Source: DASVDK01 sp036381125 [NCBI: Thermodesulfobacteriota bacterium] (GTDB lineage Bacteria > DASVDK01). From it: a DNA stretch of 25,623 bases. Shown piece by piece: positions 23,183-25,623 of this stretch. Numbering within the stretch: the stretch's first letter is position 1; every line of letters starts with the position of its first letter. The stretch is taken from contig DASVDK010000061.1 of NCBI GenBank assembly GCA_036381125.1, positions 1-25,623 on the forward strand, read 5' to 3'. The translations under genes were made by a program, and so were the position numbers. Under the pieces are notes generated by a model. It did not search any database. It was given only the letters and a program-made list of their open reading frames with translations, and was not told the origin of the DNA.

Positions 23183-23282
23183 GGGGTCAGGTCTTTCCAT
23201 TTTCCAGGGGGTCTGACCCCGCTCGTTTTCCAGGGGGTCAGGTCTTTCCGTTTTCCATGGGGTCAGGTCTTGCCGTTTTCCA
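23183..23282. repeat. Four REP-like tandem repeats (GGGGTCAG family)
   Basis: Units start at 23183, 23208, 23234 and 23259 (period 25, 26 and 25 bp). Three share GGGGTCAGGTCTTTCC or a one-base variant, followed by RTTTTCCA. The second has the palindrome GGGGTCTGACCCC in place of the central part. They fill the start of the 291-bp gap between the convergent hpnR-like and glnA genes. GGGGTCAGACCCC-type repeats are common extragenic elements in several GC-rich phyla and are linked to RAYT transposases, one of which lies broken at 7536-7997. The rest of the gap (23283-23408) shows nothing recognisable. Confidence 0.85.
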
Positions 23283-23408
23283 GACACGGTCGAGCCCCTG
23301 CCCCCGGTCGATCCGCCGCCGGGGGATCGGCCGGAGCCGCCCGGCCGCCGCGAGTTGCCGGCGCGCCGACAGCGTGGGTACGAATTCGGGTACAGGAGGG
23401 GAAGACGG

Positions 23409-23441
23409 CGCCCGGGGCCGCGCGACCCGCGGCCCCGGGCG
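23409..23441 (-). terminator. glnA terminator hairpin
   Basis: CGCCCGGGGCCGCG (23409-23422) pairs perfectly with CGCGGCCCCGGGCG (23428-23441) around a 5-nt loop, the longest perfect stem I found in the window. It begins 13 nt beyond the glnA stop. The sequence after it on the minus strand has only scattered Ts, so efficiency without Rho is uncertain. Confidence 0.6.
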
Positions 23442-23454
23442 TCCGGGGCAGGGC

Positions 23455-24894
<1,440 letters not shown>

Positions 24895-24928
24895 GCCGTG
24901 TGTGCCCCCGTTGGTCCTGTCGGTATGC

Positions 24929-25623
<695 letters not shown>

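Noticed and set aside
23183-23282. CRISPR array
   Set aside because: The units are contiguous with no unique spacers between them, and no cas genes are nearby. REP-like repeats fit better.

Overview
The window is a very GC-rich (mostly around 70% G+C by eye), gene-dense bacterial chromosome segment. It holds about 25 protein-coding genes and no rRNA or tRNA that I could recognise. The gene set is that of a free-living soil or subsurface bacterium: an oligopeptide ABC importer with a DUF1028 protein, a hopanoid C-3 methylase-like radical SAM protein, glnB-glnA, an NtrC-type two-component pair, and REP-like GGGGTCAG repeats. My best guess is the Rokubacteria/Methylomirabilota group or a GC-rich deltaproteobacterial relative. 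This is inference only; no marker gene here settles it.

Layout from left to right. 1-1538 (+): the tail of an unknown gene, then two small membrane-anchored stress-type proteins (DUF883/ElaB-like and DUF3618-like). 1539-2192 (-): a histidine phosphatase abutting them tail to tail. 2378-5476 (+): a PAS-containing sensor kinase and a sigma-54 activator. 5598-6323 (+): a Crp/Fnr regulator. 6437-7414 (+): a 2-hydroxyacid (glycerate/glyoxylate) dehydrogenase. 7536-9732: an accessory island of visibly lower GC. It holds a broken REP-associated transposase (+) and an overlapping pair on the minus strand, a DUF5131 three-Cys protein and its partner TcmP. 9895-13554 (-): an operon of leucyl aminopeptidase, short-chain dehydrogenase and patatin-like phospholipase. 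13719-14941 (+): a split Ada alkylation-repair operon. 14992-16677 (+): a HipB/HipA toxin-antitoxin operon with three operators spaced exactly 26 bp apart. 16765-20779 (+): DUF1028, a peptide-binding protein and two permeases, with no ATPase genes. 20837-21352 (-): a small lipoprotein. 21643-23163 (+): a B12-binding radical SAM protein, probable HpnR. 23183-23282: four REP-like tandem repeats. 23455-25267 (-): glnA and glnB, read from a long leader with a sigma-54-like promoter and a possible translated leader ORF.

Systems view. The HipBA operon autoregulates in an unusually readable way. The NtrC-type pair and the sigma-54-like glnB promoter lie in the same window, but nothing in the sequence shows that one controls the other. 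The DUF5131/TcmP pair is the best candidate for a poorly described system: a radical-SAM-like protein next to a protein with methyltransferase-like motifs, inside an island with signs of transfer. Two recurring patterns run through the window. Several genes seem to have leaderless transcripts, with a -10 box 6-7 nt before the start codon. Convergent gene pairs carry GC hairpins at, or even across, their stop codons.
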